The translations under genes and the position numbers were made by a program. Of a stretch of DNA of 18,013 nt, positions 6,203-13,346 are shown piece by piece. Source of the stretch: Methanothrix sp. (GTDB lineage: Archaea > Halobacteriota > Methanosarcinia > Methanotrichales > Methanotrichaceae). The stretch is from positions 1 to 18,013 of the forward strand of contig JAABPZ010000001.1 in assembly GCA_011391755.1 (NCBI GenBank), read 5' to 3'. Below the pieces are notes generated by a model, which searched no databases, was not told where the DNA came from, and worked only from the letters and a program-made list of their open reading frames with translations. Each line of letters begins with the position of its first letter. Position 1 is the first letter of the stretch.

Positions 6203-7951
6203 TTACTCCCTCTTCCCAGATGCTACCAGATCTCCTGCATCCTGGAACTTGAGGAGGCCGCTAAGCATTGCCGTCAGCTTGTCGGCCACTTGCCACCGTG
6301 GGACTTTGACCTGCTCCATGCTGTCGCGGTCTCGAATGGTAACCGTGCCCTGCTCGAGAGTATCATAATCTACAGTGACCGCGAAGGGTGTGCCGATCTC
6401 ATCGTTGCGCCTATATCTTCGCCCGATCGATCCGGAAGTATCGTAGTCCACGCGCATGCCGCGCCTTCGTAGCTCCTGCAAAATGGCCTTGGCCGGATCC
6501 GATAGCTCCTTTCGGTCCATCAAAGGCAAAACTGCCACCTCAATGGGGGCGACGGCCGGCAGGAATCTGAGCACAGCCCGCGGCTCGCCGTCCACAGCGT
6601 CCTGGTAAAAGGAGTGGTCCAGCACGGTGTAAATTATCCGGTCAATGCCAAAAGAGGGCTCAATGACGTGTGGTACGACCTCTTCTCCGCGAATCTCTTC
6701 CTCCATGCTCTCAAAGGAGAATAGGGTGGGATCAATCTCAATTGTCTCTCCCTCGATGGTCAAATGGATCACTTCGCCCCTCTTTAGCTCCTCTGGAGAA
6801 AGGGCCTTGAGTGCCTCGCCTACTGCCTTGGCCTTGGCTTTGAACCTGGGTCCCAGGGCCTTGAAGTTTGGCTTGACGACCATCTTACTGCGTTTCACAG
6901 GCTGATCGTAGTGCACGAAGACGCTCAGATTGACTTTGCTAGCCTCGGCGTGAGCTTTCAAGTCAAAGTCTGTTCTGTCCGCCACGCCCACGATCTCAAT
7001 CCAGCCCAGCCGGTCCAAAAAGACCTCTGCGTCCCAGCAGTCTGCGGCATAATGAGCCATCTCATCGACTTTGTGCTGGCGAAAACGCAGCTTGTCCGGG
7101 GCTACGCCTACTGCCAGGAGGAATTGATAGGTGCGAGCCACGTAGTAGGCCAGGGCCTGATGAGCCACAATTGCCTTCTCCACAGCCTCGCCAAAGGTCA
7201 TCTCCTCAGCCTCGCCCCTCTCCTGCGCCGCTTGGGAGTAGAACTTCATCTTGATGTCCGCGACCTCGGCGAAACGGGGGTGGCTCTTATCGCGCGGATC
7301 GATAAAGATCTCCGCCTCGGCCTGAGTGAACTCCCGCAGCCTGATCACTCCCTGGCGCGGTGAGATCTCATTTCTAAAGGACTTACCGATCTGCACCGCG
7401 GCAAAGGGCAGAGAATCGCGGAAATAGCGCAGGAGCCGGGGGAAGTTGATGAACATGCCCTGCGCCGTCTCCGGTCTCAGATAGCCGGTCATCTTGTTGC
7501 CCGGACCAATCATGGTCTTGAACATGAGATTGAACTCGTATACCGAGGAAAGCTCTCCACCGCACTCCGGACAGCCTATCTCATTGTCCTGAATGCATTT
7601 GTAGATCTCCTCATTGCTGAGCGCATCTGGCACCTCAATGATGTGTTTGATGAGGTGATCGGCCCGGTAGACCTCTTTGCACTCCTTGCAACTGGTAAGC
7701 GGATCGGAAAAGCCGCTCAAGTGGCCGGAGGCCTGGTAGATTCCCTCCACGCCGATGGTGGGCGCCTCGATCTCTGCAAATCCCTCCGATATGACGAAGT
7801 ACTGCCGCCAGATGTCTTCAATGCGCCTTTTGAGGGGCGCGCCCAGTGGGCCGTAATCGTAAAAACCGGCAGCTCCGCCATAAAGCTCAAAGGCGGGCCA
7901 GAGAAAGCCGCGCCTCCTGGCGAGTTCGTTTACCAACTCATTCTTGTCCAT
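6203..7951 (-). CDS. glyS: Glycyl-tRNA synthetase (dimeric, archaeal/eukaryotic type)
   Basis: Class II aminoacyl-tRNA synthetase charging tRNA-Gly; 582 residues, normal length. The sequence shows RRGFLWPAFELYGGAAGFYDYGPLG at the N-terminus (motif 1 region), zinc-type cysteines at 88/91 and 127/130, and YLRPETAQGMFINF at about 157-170. Motif 2, FRNEISPRQGVIRLREF, is at 192-208, and motif 3, EPSFGIDRIIY, at 431-441. An anticodon-binding domain occupies about 468-565 (APIEVAVLPL, then SIGRRYRRNDEIGTPFAVTV). The ATG at 7951 is preceded by GAGG. It heads a short operon with the lipid-kinase gene. Confidence 0.97.
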   Translation of the reverse strand: MDKNELVNELARRRGFLWPAFELYGGAAGFYDYGPLGAPLKRRIEDIWRQYFVISEGFAEIEAPTIGVEGIYQASGHLSGFSDPLTSCKECKEVYRADHLIKHIIEVPDALSNEEIYKCIQDNEIGCPECGGELSSVYEFNLMFKTMIGPGNKMTGYLRPETAQGMFINFPRLLRYFRDSLPFAAVQIGKSFRNEISPRQGVIRLREFTQAEAEIFIDPRDKSHPRFAEVADIKMKFYSQAAQERGEAEEMTFGEAVEKAIVAHQALAYYVARTYQFLLAVGVAPDKLRFRQHKVDEMAHYAADCWDAEVFLDRLGWIEIVGVADRTDFDLKAHAEASKVNLSVFVHYDQPVKRSKMVVKPNFKALGPRFKAKAKAVGEALKALSPEELKRGEVIHLTIEGETIEIDPTLFSFESMEEEIRGEEVVPHVIEPSFGIDRIIYTVLDHSFYQDAVDGEPRAVLRFLPAVAPIEVAVLPLMDRKELSDPAKAILQELRRRGMRVDYDTSGSIGRRYRRNDEIGTPFAVTVDYDTLEQGTVTIRDRDSMEQVKVPRWQVADKLTAMLSGLLKFQDAGDLVASGKRE

Positions 7952-8067
7952 GCCAATCCTCGTTATGGTTTAAAAGCACGGAGGGTGATTTAATCTTTGT
8001 TATGTGACGGTGCGATTCCTGGCAAAAAACTGGTATGGAAAATCAGTTCTCGAAATACATATTTAAT

Positions 8068-8082
8068 TGAGGCAGTGCCTCA
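8068..8082. terminator. Palindrome at the 3' end of the small membrane-protein ORF
   Basis: TGAGGCA-G-TGCCTCA is a perfect 7-1-7 palindrome that includes the TGA stop of the ORF at 8080-8277. On the minus strand it is followed by an A/T-rich stretch. It may fold as a 5-bp hairpin that ends that transcript, or be a protein-binding site ahead of glyS. Confidence 0.4.
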
Positions 8083-8277
8083 GCCGATTGCCGAAACCGC
8101 TAATAACATCCCGAAGGCTACGGCAACGCTGCAAAGAAGGATTATGTCGCCGTACTTGTTGTGCATCAACTCCTTCAGGCCGGATAGTATGCAGTCTGTG
8201 TCTTCGTATCCATCCTCTCGGCTCTGCCCCAAAACGCCGCTCACCTTTTGCATGCAGCATACCTGGGTCGTCTGCAT
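8080..8277 (-). CDS. Small single-pass membrane protein, hypothetical
   Basis: A 65-residue ORF with a hydrophilic N-terminal half (SREDGYEDTD at about 19-28) and one strong hydrophobic C-terminal segment at about 43-64 (DIILLCSVAVAFGMLLAVSAIG), which would be a tail anchor. A TATA-like ATTTAAAT at about 8326-8333 lies about 50 bases upstream, and a palindrome overlaps its stop, both in favour of a real gene. There is no obvious ribosome site. I do not recognise the family. A rival minus-strand ORF in another frame (8063-8296) is Arg-rich and looks like a shadow. Confidence 0.5.
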   Translation of the reverse strand: MQTTQVCCMQKVSGVLGQSREDGYEDTDCILSGLKELMHNKYGDIILLCSVAVAFGMLLAVSAIG

Positions 8278-8323
8278 TTAAGTAGCTATTTTTCACATTG
8301 GCGTTTTATGGGGGCTTAAAATC

Positions 8324-8334
8324 TTATTTAAATC
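8324..8334 (-). promoter_or_regulatory. Probable TATA box for the small membrane-protein gene
   Basis: GATTTAAATAAG-like sequence on the minus strand lies 47-57 bases ahead of the ATG at 8277, predicting a leader of roughly 20 bases. Confidence 0.4.
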
Positions 8335-8487
8335 ATATGAATGCCATATTGGCCTTTTGTAGGCAATATTTGGAAAAATATATCTCCAATGAGCACTTTT
8401 TTGAGCAATAGCCTGGGGCGATGATTGGATAATTATGCGCAATCCTTCGACGCCTACCAAAAAACTGGTTTTGCCGTGAAATCCTGT

Positions 8488-8503
8488 CGCAAAAAAATAA
8501 AAG
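8488..8503 (-). terminator. T-rich terminator downstream of hsp20
   Basis: CTTTTATTTTTTTGCG on the minus strand lies about 50 bases after the hsp20 stop, a U-rich tract typical of archaeal termination. Confidence 0.45.
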
Positions 8504-8550
8504 ATAATGGATTGGTCAATGGGCCGGCTTTATCCATCCCGTCCCCCTTC

Positions 8551-9138
8551 TCACTCAATTTTGACCTCTTTTCCCTTTCTCTTCTCTTTCTTGTCCAGCT
8601 CCAGTGTCAAGACGCCATTCTTGTAGGAGGCTTTGGCGCTGTCCGTGTCGATGGCGGAGTCGAGATAGATCATCTTGTAGAAATTTTTATCGTCATCGGT
8701 CTTGATCTCTACACTGTCCTCGGCCACATCCAATCTTACCTTGTCTTTGTCCACACCGGGCAGCTCTACGAAGATCCTGAACCTCTCCTTCTCGTTCATG
8801 ACGTCAACCAGTGGCTCACGGCCCGAGCTGGGCTCGATGCCCCGGTGGGATGGCTTGATGTTGCCAAACTCACTGAAGACTGGTTCCTTTCCCGGTTCTG
8901 CCGTATAGCTGAAGCCGTAGACGAAGGGGCCGTATCGCCGAGATACGCCTCCTGGTGTCTCATCTTCGCGTACAAAGGTCTTGAACTCGGCGGGCATATT
9001 CTCCTCAAACCTCTTGATCATGTCCTCAAAGGGCTCTTTAAACCAGTCCTCTTCGAACTTTTCCTTCTTCTCAAAGGGAAAGCCTTTGGCAAAGCTCTCG
9101 AATATGTCGAATATTGATGGATATCTCTTGTCCCACAT
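8551..9138 (-). CDS. Hsp20/alpha-crystallin family small heat-shock protein
   Basis: ATP-independent holdase chaperone, 195 residues. The alpha-crystallin domain covers about 107-190: PLVDVMNEKERFRIFVELPGV, DKVRLDVAEDSVEIKTD, and the hallmark YKNGVLTLELDKK. The C-terminus ends EVKIE, a V-x-I match to the I-x-I oligomerisation motif. The N-terminal arm (about 105 residues) is long, rich in Phe and charged residues (IFDIFESFAKGFPFEKKEKFEEDWF), as in oligomeric sHSPs. AGGTGA sits 6 bases before the ATG. A strong TATA box lies about 55 bases upstream, so it is probably monocistronic and may be stress induced. Confidence 0.92.
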   Translation of the reverse strand: MWDKRYPSIFDIFESFAKGFPFEKKEKFEEDWFKEPFEDMIKRFEENMPAEFKTFVREDETPGGVSRRYGPFVYGFSYTAEPGKEPVFSEFGNIKPSHRGIEPSSGREPLVDVMNEKERFRIFVELPGVDKDKVRLDVAEDSVEIKTDDDKNFYKMIYLDSAIDTDSAKASYKNGVLTLELDKKEKRKGKEVKIE

Positions 9139-9188
9139 TTAACTCACCTTACGATTACTTTTCTATACTAACCTTATGATAGTGGTGG

Positions 9189-9199
9189 GATATAAATTT
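9189..9199 (-). promoter_or_regulatory. hsp20 promoter TATA box
   Basis: AATTTATATC on the minus strand is a near-consensus archaeal TATA box about 55 bases ahead of the hsp20 ATG. It predicts a leader of about 30 bases carrying AAGGTGA near 9144-9150. The A/T core could also serve the opposite strand. Confidence 0.6.
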
Positions 9200-9279
9200 T
9201 TGGGCTCGTCGTGAATTTTCAGTGGCTAACGATATTAGTAATATGCTCGAAAATCGAAAATTGCAGGTGAAAAGAAGAC

Positions 9280-9461
9280 GAGAAAAACGCTGATCCACAG
9301 CGCCCTCCTCAGAGGGACAGAACCGCTAAATTGCGGTCGTCTCATCTCGCCTAAGGCCAATGCGTTAATTTTAGGCTAGGGCAGCACTGGAATTTTAGCA
9401 CAGCGCCCGTTTTAAGGGGACCCTGTCATCGGTAGATGGGGGGCCTGGCACTAGCCTTTTT
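9280..9461 (+). ncRNA. Candidate structured RNA (hairpin-rich intergenic region)
   Basis: This stretch has no convincing protein frame but carries successive perfect stems: CGCTG-ATCCA-CAGCG (9288-9302), CCCTC-CTCA-GAGGG (9303-9316), and ACCGC-TAAATT-GCGGT (9322-9337). They are followed by GCCTAA (9349-9354) with TTAGGC (9371-9376), and CATC-GGTA-GATG (9427-9438). AGGCTAG at 9373-9379 can instead pair with CTAGCCT at 9451-9457, which runs straight into TTTTT (9457-9461), a terminator-like end. I looked for RNase P and SRP RNA signatures and did not find them. Strand and limits are guesses. Confidence 0.3.
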
Positions 9462-9496
9462 CTCAACACATTCCTGCGCCGCGTTTTTCCCTTATA

Positions 9497-9742
9497 ATGA
9501 TCCATGGCGATTTTTGCATTGCGCCTGAAAAGGCGATTTTCGCCGCTGCCGAAGACCTACGCCGAAATTTGCGCGGCGCCTTCCGACCCCGGATTATTGA
9601 TCGATCCGAGCTAAGATGGAGGATGAAATCTATCATCCTGCGCCAGAATGATTGGTCGGACAGACTTAACCGGCCTATGGAACTTGTCCTTTTGGAACAC
9701 TACGCGACAAACAACTACTATATTCGTTATAGATATATCTAG
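9497..9742. other. Intergenic stretch with GGCGATTTT repeats and hairpins; no convincing gene
   Basis: Together with 9139-9279 and 9743-9883 this makes up the rest of the 745-base gap. GGCGATTTT occurs twice (9507 and 9533 areas). CGCCT-GAAA-AGGCG near 9522-9535 is a 5-bp stem with a GAAA loop, GGCGA-TTT-TCGCC overlaps it, and AGGATGA-AATCTA-TCATCCT (9620-9639) is a 7-bp stem. An 81-codon plus-strand frame exists here, but its composition and the embedded repeats argue against coding. Confidence 0.4.
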
Positions 9743-9883
9743 TTTTCGGGCATGCATGGCAAAGCAATCATTAATGGGAACGAGGATGCTAGTGTATAGT
9801 CATTGTTGTCAGGGCAAAAAGAGCCTAAAGCCGTGCAAGGAAGAAATGGTACAGGACTCTGAAAGCCGCCCGGATGTGTATTT

Positions 9884-10210
9884 ATGATAGATGGCTTGGT
9901 TCAGTTTGAGGCAAAAATCCAGAGCTTCAAGAGTATCAGATCGAGGGTGGTCGGGCCTGACTCTGAGGGGCCCTGGATTGAAGGAGGAATGGAGGATCTT
10001 ATGGTCCATTTCACTTATGCCAGTTGGACCGCCTATAACCTGGGATGTGCCCTTTCCATAGCTCTATCCAGCAAAGATGAGGATATGGGACGCTCCATCT
10101 CGGATATGATGACCAGGATGATCTCTTCCATGGGTGCCATTCAATTGGCAGAAATCCGTCTTTCGCCTGATGCCATAGACGAGCTGAAGAGAGATCACCT
10201 CGAACCCTGA
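9884..10210 (+). CDS. Hypothetical protein, 108 residues
   Basis: The frame encodes a soluble, mostly helical protein with an acidic, Met-rich C-terminal half (KDEDMGRSISDMMTRMISSM, then SPDAIDELKRDHLEP). I do not recognise a family. No clear ribosome site precedes the ATG at 9884. An in-frame ATG at about 9987 has AAGGAGGA immediately upstream, but with too short a spacing. It ends 26 bases before the 3' end of the oppositely oriented tRNA gene. The regular amino-acid composition suggests a real gene; the start is uncertain. Confidence 0.5.
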   Translation: MIDGLVQFEAKIQSFKSIRSRVVGPDSEGPWIEGGMEDLMVHFTYASWTAYNLGCALSIALSSKDEDMGRSISDMMTRMISSMGAIQLAEIRLSPDAIDELKRDHLEP

Positions 10211-10236
10211 AAAGCAATTCAATACAGAAAAGATAG

Positions 10237-10309
10237 TAGCCCGGCCGGGATTCGAACCTGGGTGGGGAGGTCCAGAGCCTCCTGTGATTGACCGCTACAC
10301 TACCGGGCT
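10237..10309 (-). tRNA. tRNA-Gln (anticodon CUG)
   Basis: The minus strand folds as a cloverleaf. Acceptor AGCCCGG pairs fully with CCGGGCT, then discriminator A. The D-arm has GTG/CAC around AGCGGTCA. Anticodon stem GGAGG/CCTCC has loop CTCTGGA, so the anticodon is CUG, reading CAG (Gln). The T-loop is TTCGAAT. The A1-U72 pair is the archaeal tRNA-Gln identity feature recognised by the GatDE amidotransferase. The T-stem (CCAGG/CCCGG) has one A-C mismatch. CCA is not encoded, and there is no intron. Confidence 0.93.
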
Positions 10310-10337
10310 TCGCCTCTACCCTTGCAGCAGGTAGTTA

Positions 10338-11006
10338 TTAATCTATCGATTGGCTAGGCACCCTTTCGGCCCCAGGGCAGCTAAGGAGTACCACCTTGCC
10401 TTCACCGGACAGATCCTCTTTGGCCAGTTGCAGGTTTTCTTGCGGCTTTACAGGCCCCTTGCCTTTAAGAAAATCATCCACCGGCTCAAGCTCAAAACCC
10501 AAGGCCCCAGTCCTATAGTGCATGGGTATCGTCACCACCGGATGCAGTTGTTTCATCACCTTGTTCGCGAGAACGGCATCGATGGTATATCTCCCGCCCA
10601 CAGGCAGAAAGAGCAGATCCACCGGGCCTATGGCCTCTACCTGGCCCCTGCTCAAAGTATGCCCTAAATCTCCCAGGTGACAGACTCTTATACCGTCCAA
10701 CGCGAAGCAGAAGATAGTGTTCTCGCCTCGCAGCTTTCCTCTCTTTGCATCATGATACGACTTTATGCCCGTGATCTCCATTTCCTTGCTGATGTAATAG
10801 CCGGGACCGAAGATCACATCAGGATCGCTCCCTGCGGCATCGACATTATTGTGATCCAGATGGTCGTGGCTTATAATTACAATGTCCGCCTCAGTTATCG
10901 GCATGGCATAGCCTACATCGCTCTCATGAAACGGATCCAGTAGCAGAGAAAGACCTTCTTCGCTCTTTAAAAAAAAGCAGGAGTGTCCCAGCCATGTAAC
11001 AATCAT
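10338..11006 (-). CDS. Metallo-beta-lactamase-fold metal-dependent hydrolase (UPF0173/UlaG-like)
   Basis: This 222-residue protein begins VTWLGHSCFFL, characteristic of the family, followed by LLLDPF and the metal motif SHDHLDH (His47, His49, Asp51, His52). Further metal-site elements are SYHDA, CHLGDLGH and the C-terminal IPMHYRTG. The substrate is unknown. Homologues are annotated only as metal-dependent hydrolases or lactonases. It starts 21 bases after the taw2 stop with an AGGAGA site 15 bases upstream, so it is probably the last gene of a three-gene operon. Confidence 0.9.
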   Translation of the reverse strand: MIVTWLGHSCFFLKSEEGLSLLLDPFHESDVGYAMPITEADIVIISHDHLDHNNVDAAGSDPDVIFGPGYYISKEMEITGIKSYHDAKRGKLRGENTIFCFALDGIRVCHLGDLGHTLSRGQVEAIGPVDLLFLPVGGRYTIDAVLANKVMKQLHPVVTIPMHYRTGALGFELEPVDDFLKGKGPVKPQENLQLAKEDLSGEGKVVLLSCPGAERVPSQSID

Positions 11007-11027
11007 AGCTACAAATAAGATCTCCTG

Positions 11028-12062
11028 CTAAAAATCCCTATCGATTCGAGCATCGATCACGGCATGAACTACTCCGGGTGAGTACTTTTTGACCAGCACA
11101 CAGTTCTGGATCTCGGCCCGGCGGCCCAAAGCTGCCGCCGCCTTTGTCACATCTCTAATGGCTGCGGCCGGATACATGCTAGCGGCAATGGTCTGATGGT
11201 AATGCAGTATGCCTCCCGGCCTCAGAGCGGAAATGCCTTTTTGCAGGTATTGGTCGGTTACCTGGACCATGCCCATCACTACTCTGTCGGCAACTGCATG
11301 CGGAGTCACCTTCGCGCAGTCACCTAAGACCGGCTCTACAATCTCTTCTACATGGTTTTGCCGGATATTTTGGCAGAGATAATGGTAGGCGTTGGGATTC
11401 AGCTCAATGGCCACGATCTTCCTAGGCCGGGAATGAACGGCCATGGGAAGAGTGAAGTAGCCAATTCCAGCAAACATGTCCACTACATACTCGCCTTTTC
11501 CAAAGCGGCTCATTCTTATGCGCTCCATAAGGTTCCCAGGCGAGAACATCACCAGGCTTGCATCCAGATTGAAGATCACTTTATTTTCTTTGTGCACCGT
11601 CTGGGTCTTGTTGCCGACGATAACTCTTCGTACGGGCTCGCGAAAGGGGCCAAAGATGCCCTCGTCAGCTAAGACCGTGCCGCAGCGAGGATAAAAGTCT
11701 AAAAGTGCCTGGCCGATATGGTGCTCATACGCCGTCAGGTCGGGATGAATCTTGACTACTATTACCTCACCCAGTAAGAACCAGCCGCGCGGAATAAGAT
11801 GGATATATTCTTCGGGAATCTTTCCTTGCAAGGCATGAAAGAGATCCAGCTTTTTATTGTAGAAGGCGGGGTCCTCTTGCAAAACGAGCTCGCAGCCAGA
11901 GACAGATCTGATGACTGGGATCTCTACATGGCTTTGTCTCTTTATTACCTTGCGGCTCTTATCAAAAACTCCAAGAGAGACTACCCTTTTTAGAGCCGCA
12001 TCAGCGTCCTTTTTCTTGGCGATTACCGCCAGCCTAATTTCTTCGGGTGTAGCTCTGCTCAA
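11028..12062 (-). CDS. taw2: tRNA-Phe 4-demethylwyosine aminocarboxypropyltransferase, Taw2 (TYW2-like)
   Basis: Class I S-adenosylmethionine enzyme, 344 residues, in the Trm5/TYW2 family. An N-terminal Trm5-type region is followed by VVDMFAGIGYFTLPMA (about 193-208), the SAM loop, then VAIELNPNAYHYL. The motif that in Trm5 reads NLP after a hydrophobic run is here VVMGMVQVTDQYL (261-273). That matches the aminocarboxypropyl-transferring Taw2 group rather than the m1G37 methylase. In archaea Taw2 acts in wyosine derivative formation at G37 of tRNA-Phe. The C-terminal GGILHYHQTI agrees. It overlaps the preceding membrane-protein gene by 29 bases. Trm5 function is the main alternative. Confidence 0.87.
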   Translation of the reverse strand: MSRATPEEIRLAVIAKKKDADAALKRVVSLGVFDKSRKVIKRQSHVEIPVIRSVSGCELVLQEDPAFYNKKLDLFHALQGKIPEEYIHLIPRGWFLLGEVIVVKIHPDLTAYEHHIGQALLDFYPRCGTVLADEGIFGPFREPVRRVIVGNKTQTVHKENKVIFNLDASLVMFSPGNLMERIRMSRFGKGEYVVDMFAGIGYFTLPMAVHSRPRKIVAIELNPNAYHYLCQNIRQNHVEEIVEPVLGDCAKVTPHAVADRVVMGMVQVTDQYLQKGISALRPGGILHYHQTIAASMYPAAAIRDVTKAAAALGRRAEIQNCVLVKKYSPGVVHAVIDARIDRDF

Positions 12063-13230
12063 AGCTTACCCCAACTCCTGTCAGGTTGAACGTCAAGACC
12101 GAGGTCTCATTCTTGCGTGTGACGAAGTAATCCTTGCCGTGAACCAGCAGGTTGGTGTCGAAGCCTTCCGGCGCATAAAAGCTGAGGCTGACCGGAATTG
12201 TTGTCCGGTTGCCCTGCAGATATATCTTCACGCTGGCGTCTCCCGTGGAGTTCATTCGCACCAGTGTATTCTCTGCATGGGAGATGGTCACAATTCCGCC
12301 TCTGGCACTGATGCTCTGGTCGATATTTTGGGGCAGAGCCATTTCCATATCATTGGCCATTCCCTCTGGGTTGGTGATGTCCAGGCCCAGATAGCTTTCG
12401 TTGCTGGAATTGGAAAGGTATGTGGAATACAAAACCAGGAACGTTGGCTGTACCGGTGCCTGTACTAGCGTTGGGCCATAGAAGGATACAACTGCAAAAA
12501 GAGCCAGCAAGATGGCCGCGCCAAGCAAGGTGACAGTTTTTGGCGGCATTGCCATCTTCTTCTTGGTCAATGGCGGCTTCTCCGGCTCTTTTGCATTTAC
12601 TACTATCTTTTCAGCAGGCTCGCTGGGAGAAGGCGCCTCTAATGTATCCATTGCCGGAGTGATCTCCTCGAAGGCCTCCGGTGTGTGCAGGGGATAAGAC
12701 TGCAGTTTTGCTTCTGCGTCCTGATCTATGGCAATGGCGGGCGCATTATTTGCGATCTCATCCACGTGAGCCGTTTTTGGCTCCGGCTCATCCTCTTCTA
12801 TCGGCATTGGGCTATCCGGGAGCGAGGGGGTCTTCCTTCGCGTGGGCAGCACCACGATTCCCTCCTCGAAGTTCAAGACTAAATCGGTATATGTACCGCT
12901 AACATCCACGAACTTGAGTGCGCGCGGAACCAGATAGGAGACGCCGGAGATCTTGACCTCTTCGAAGAACTCGGTATTCTTCATCAAACGATCCTTGAAA
13001 GCGTAAACTGCCCCGCTTTCCATCTTGGCGTCTATCTCGCTAAGGCTGGGGAAGCGGTCTTCCTGCGCGGCCAGTTCTTTAGTGGCCACGACATAGGCTT
13101 CAAAGAAAACACGGCTCATTCTGTTGAGCCGATTGGTGTAGCGCCTATCGAAGAGAAAGGAGAAGCTATCTCCTTTGAGCTGCAAGCTCTCTTCTCGCGA
13201 ATGCCGCCAGGCAGAGAAAGAGACGTCCAT
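12034..13230 (-). CDS. Hypothetical single-pass membrane protein with cytoplasmic and extracellular domains
   Basis: The 398-residue protein has no N-terminal signal. Residues 1-130 look like a folded alpha/beta domain. About 135-228 is an acidic, Pro-rich linker (EEDEPEP, SPSEPAEK). A transmembrane helix lies at about 232-256, preceded by KKK. The outside part (257-398) is beta-rich with several N-glycosylation sequons (NSSNES, NST, NRTT, NETS, NLT). I do not recognise a family. The layout suggests a signal-transducing or envelope-anchoring protein. Taw2 starts inside its end, which ties expression of the two. The start is probably near leaderless (TATA-like ACTTATTTGG about 25 bases upstream). 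Confidence 0.75.
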   Translation of the reverse strand: MDVSFSAWRHSREESLQLKGDSFSFLFDRRYTNRLNRMSRVFFEAYVVATKELAAQEDRFPSLSEIDAKMESGAVYAFKDRLMKNTEFFEEVKISGVSYLVPRALKFVDVSGTYTDLVLNFEEGIVVLPTRRKTPSLPDSPMPIEEDEPEPKTAHVDEIANNAPAIAIDQDAEAKLQSYPLHTPEAFEEITPAMDTLEAPSPSEPAEKIVVNAKEPEKPPLTKKKMAMPPKTVTLLGAAILLALFAVVSFYGPTLVQAPVQPTFLVLYSTYLSNSSNESYLGLDITNPEGMANDMEMALPQNIDQSISARGGIVTISHAENTLVRMNSTGDASVKIYLQGNRTTIPVSLSFYAPEGFDTNLLVHGKDYFVTRKNETSVLTFNLTGVGVSFEQSYTRRN

Positions 13231-13307
13231 CAGAAGATAATATCACCAAACCAAATAAGTATTTTATGTATGGAAAGGAGCATATCTCATATCAATCTCG
13301 TATGACA

Positions 13308-13318
13308 GGTATCTTTAA
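13308..13318 (+). promoter_or_regulatory. Probable TATA box for the secreted-protein gene
   Basis: TATCTTTAAAT lies about 30 bases before the ATG at 13347, predicting transcription starting close to 13338. It lies downstream of the alternative ATG at 13266, which supports the shorter protein. Confidence 0.45.
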
Positions 13319-13346
13319 ATCTCGCAGGCAGAACATTAGGGATTTG

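Noticed and set aside
8063..8296. 77-codon minus-strand frame overlapping the small membrane protein
   Set aside because: Arg/His-rich composition typical of a shifted frame; the overlapping 65-codon frame has a coherent membrane helix.
8425..9117. 230-codon plus-strand frame opposite hsp20
   Set aside because: Antisense of a well-supported Hsp20 gene; no family features of its own.
9220..9500. RNase P RNA or SRP RNA
   Set aside because: Although ACAGAA occurs in a suitable single-stranded place, the universal GAGGAAAGTCC-type RNase P core and the SRP helix 8 motif are absent on both strands.
9497..9742. 81-codon plus-strand frame
   Set aside because: Made largely from hairpin and repeat sequence, no ribosome site and no recognisable family.
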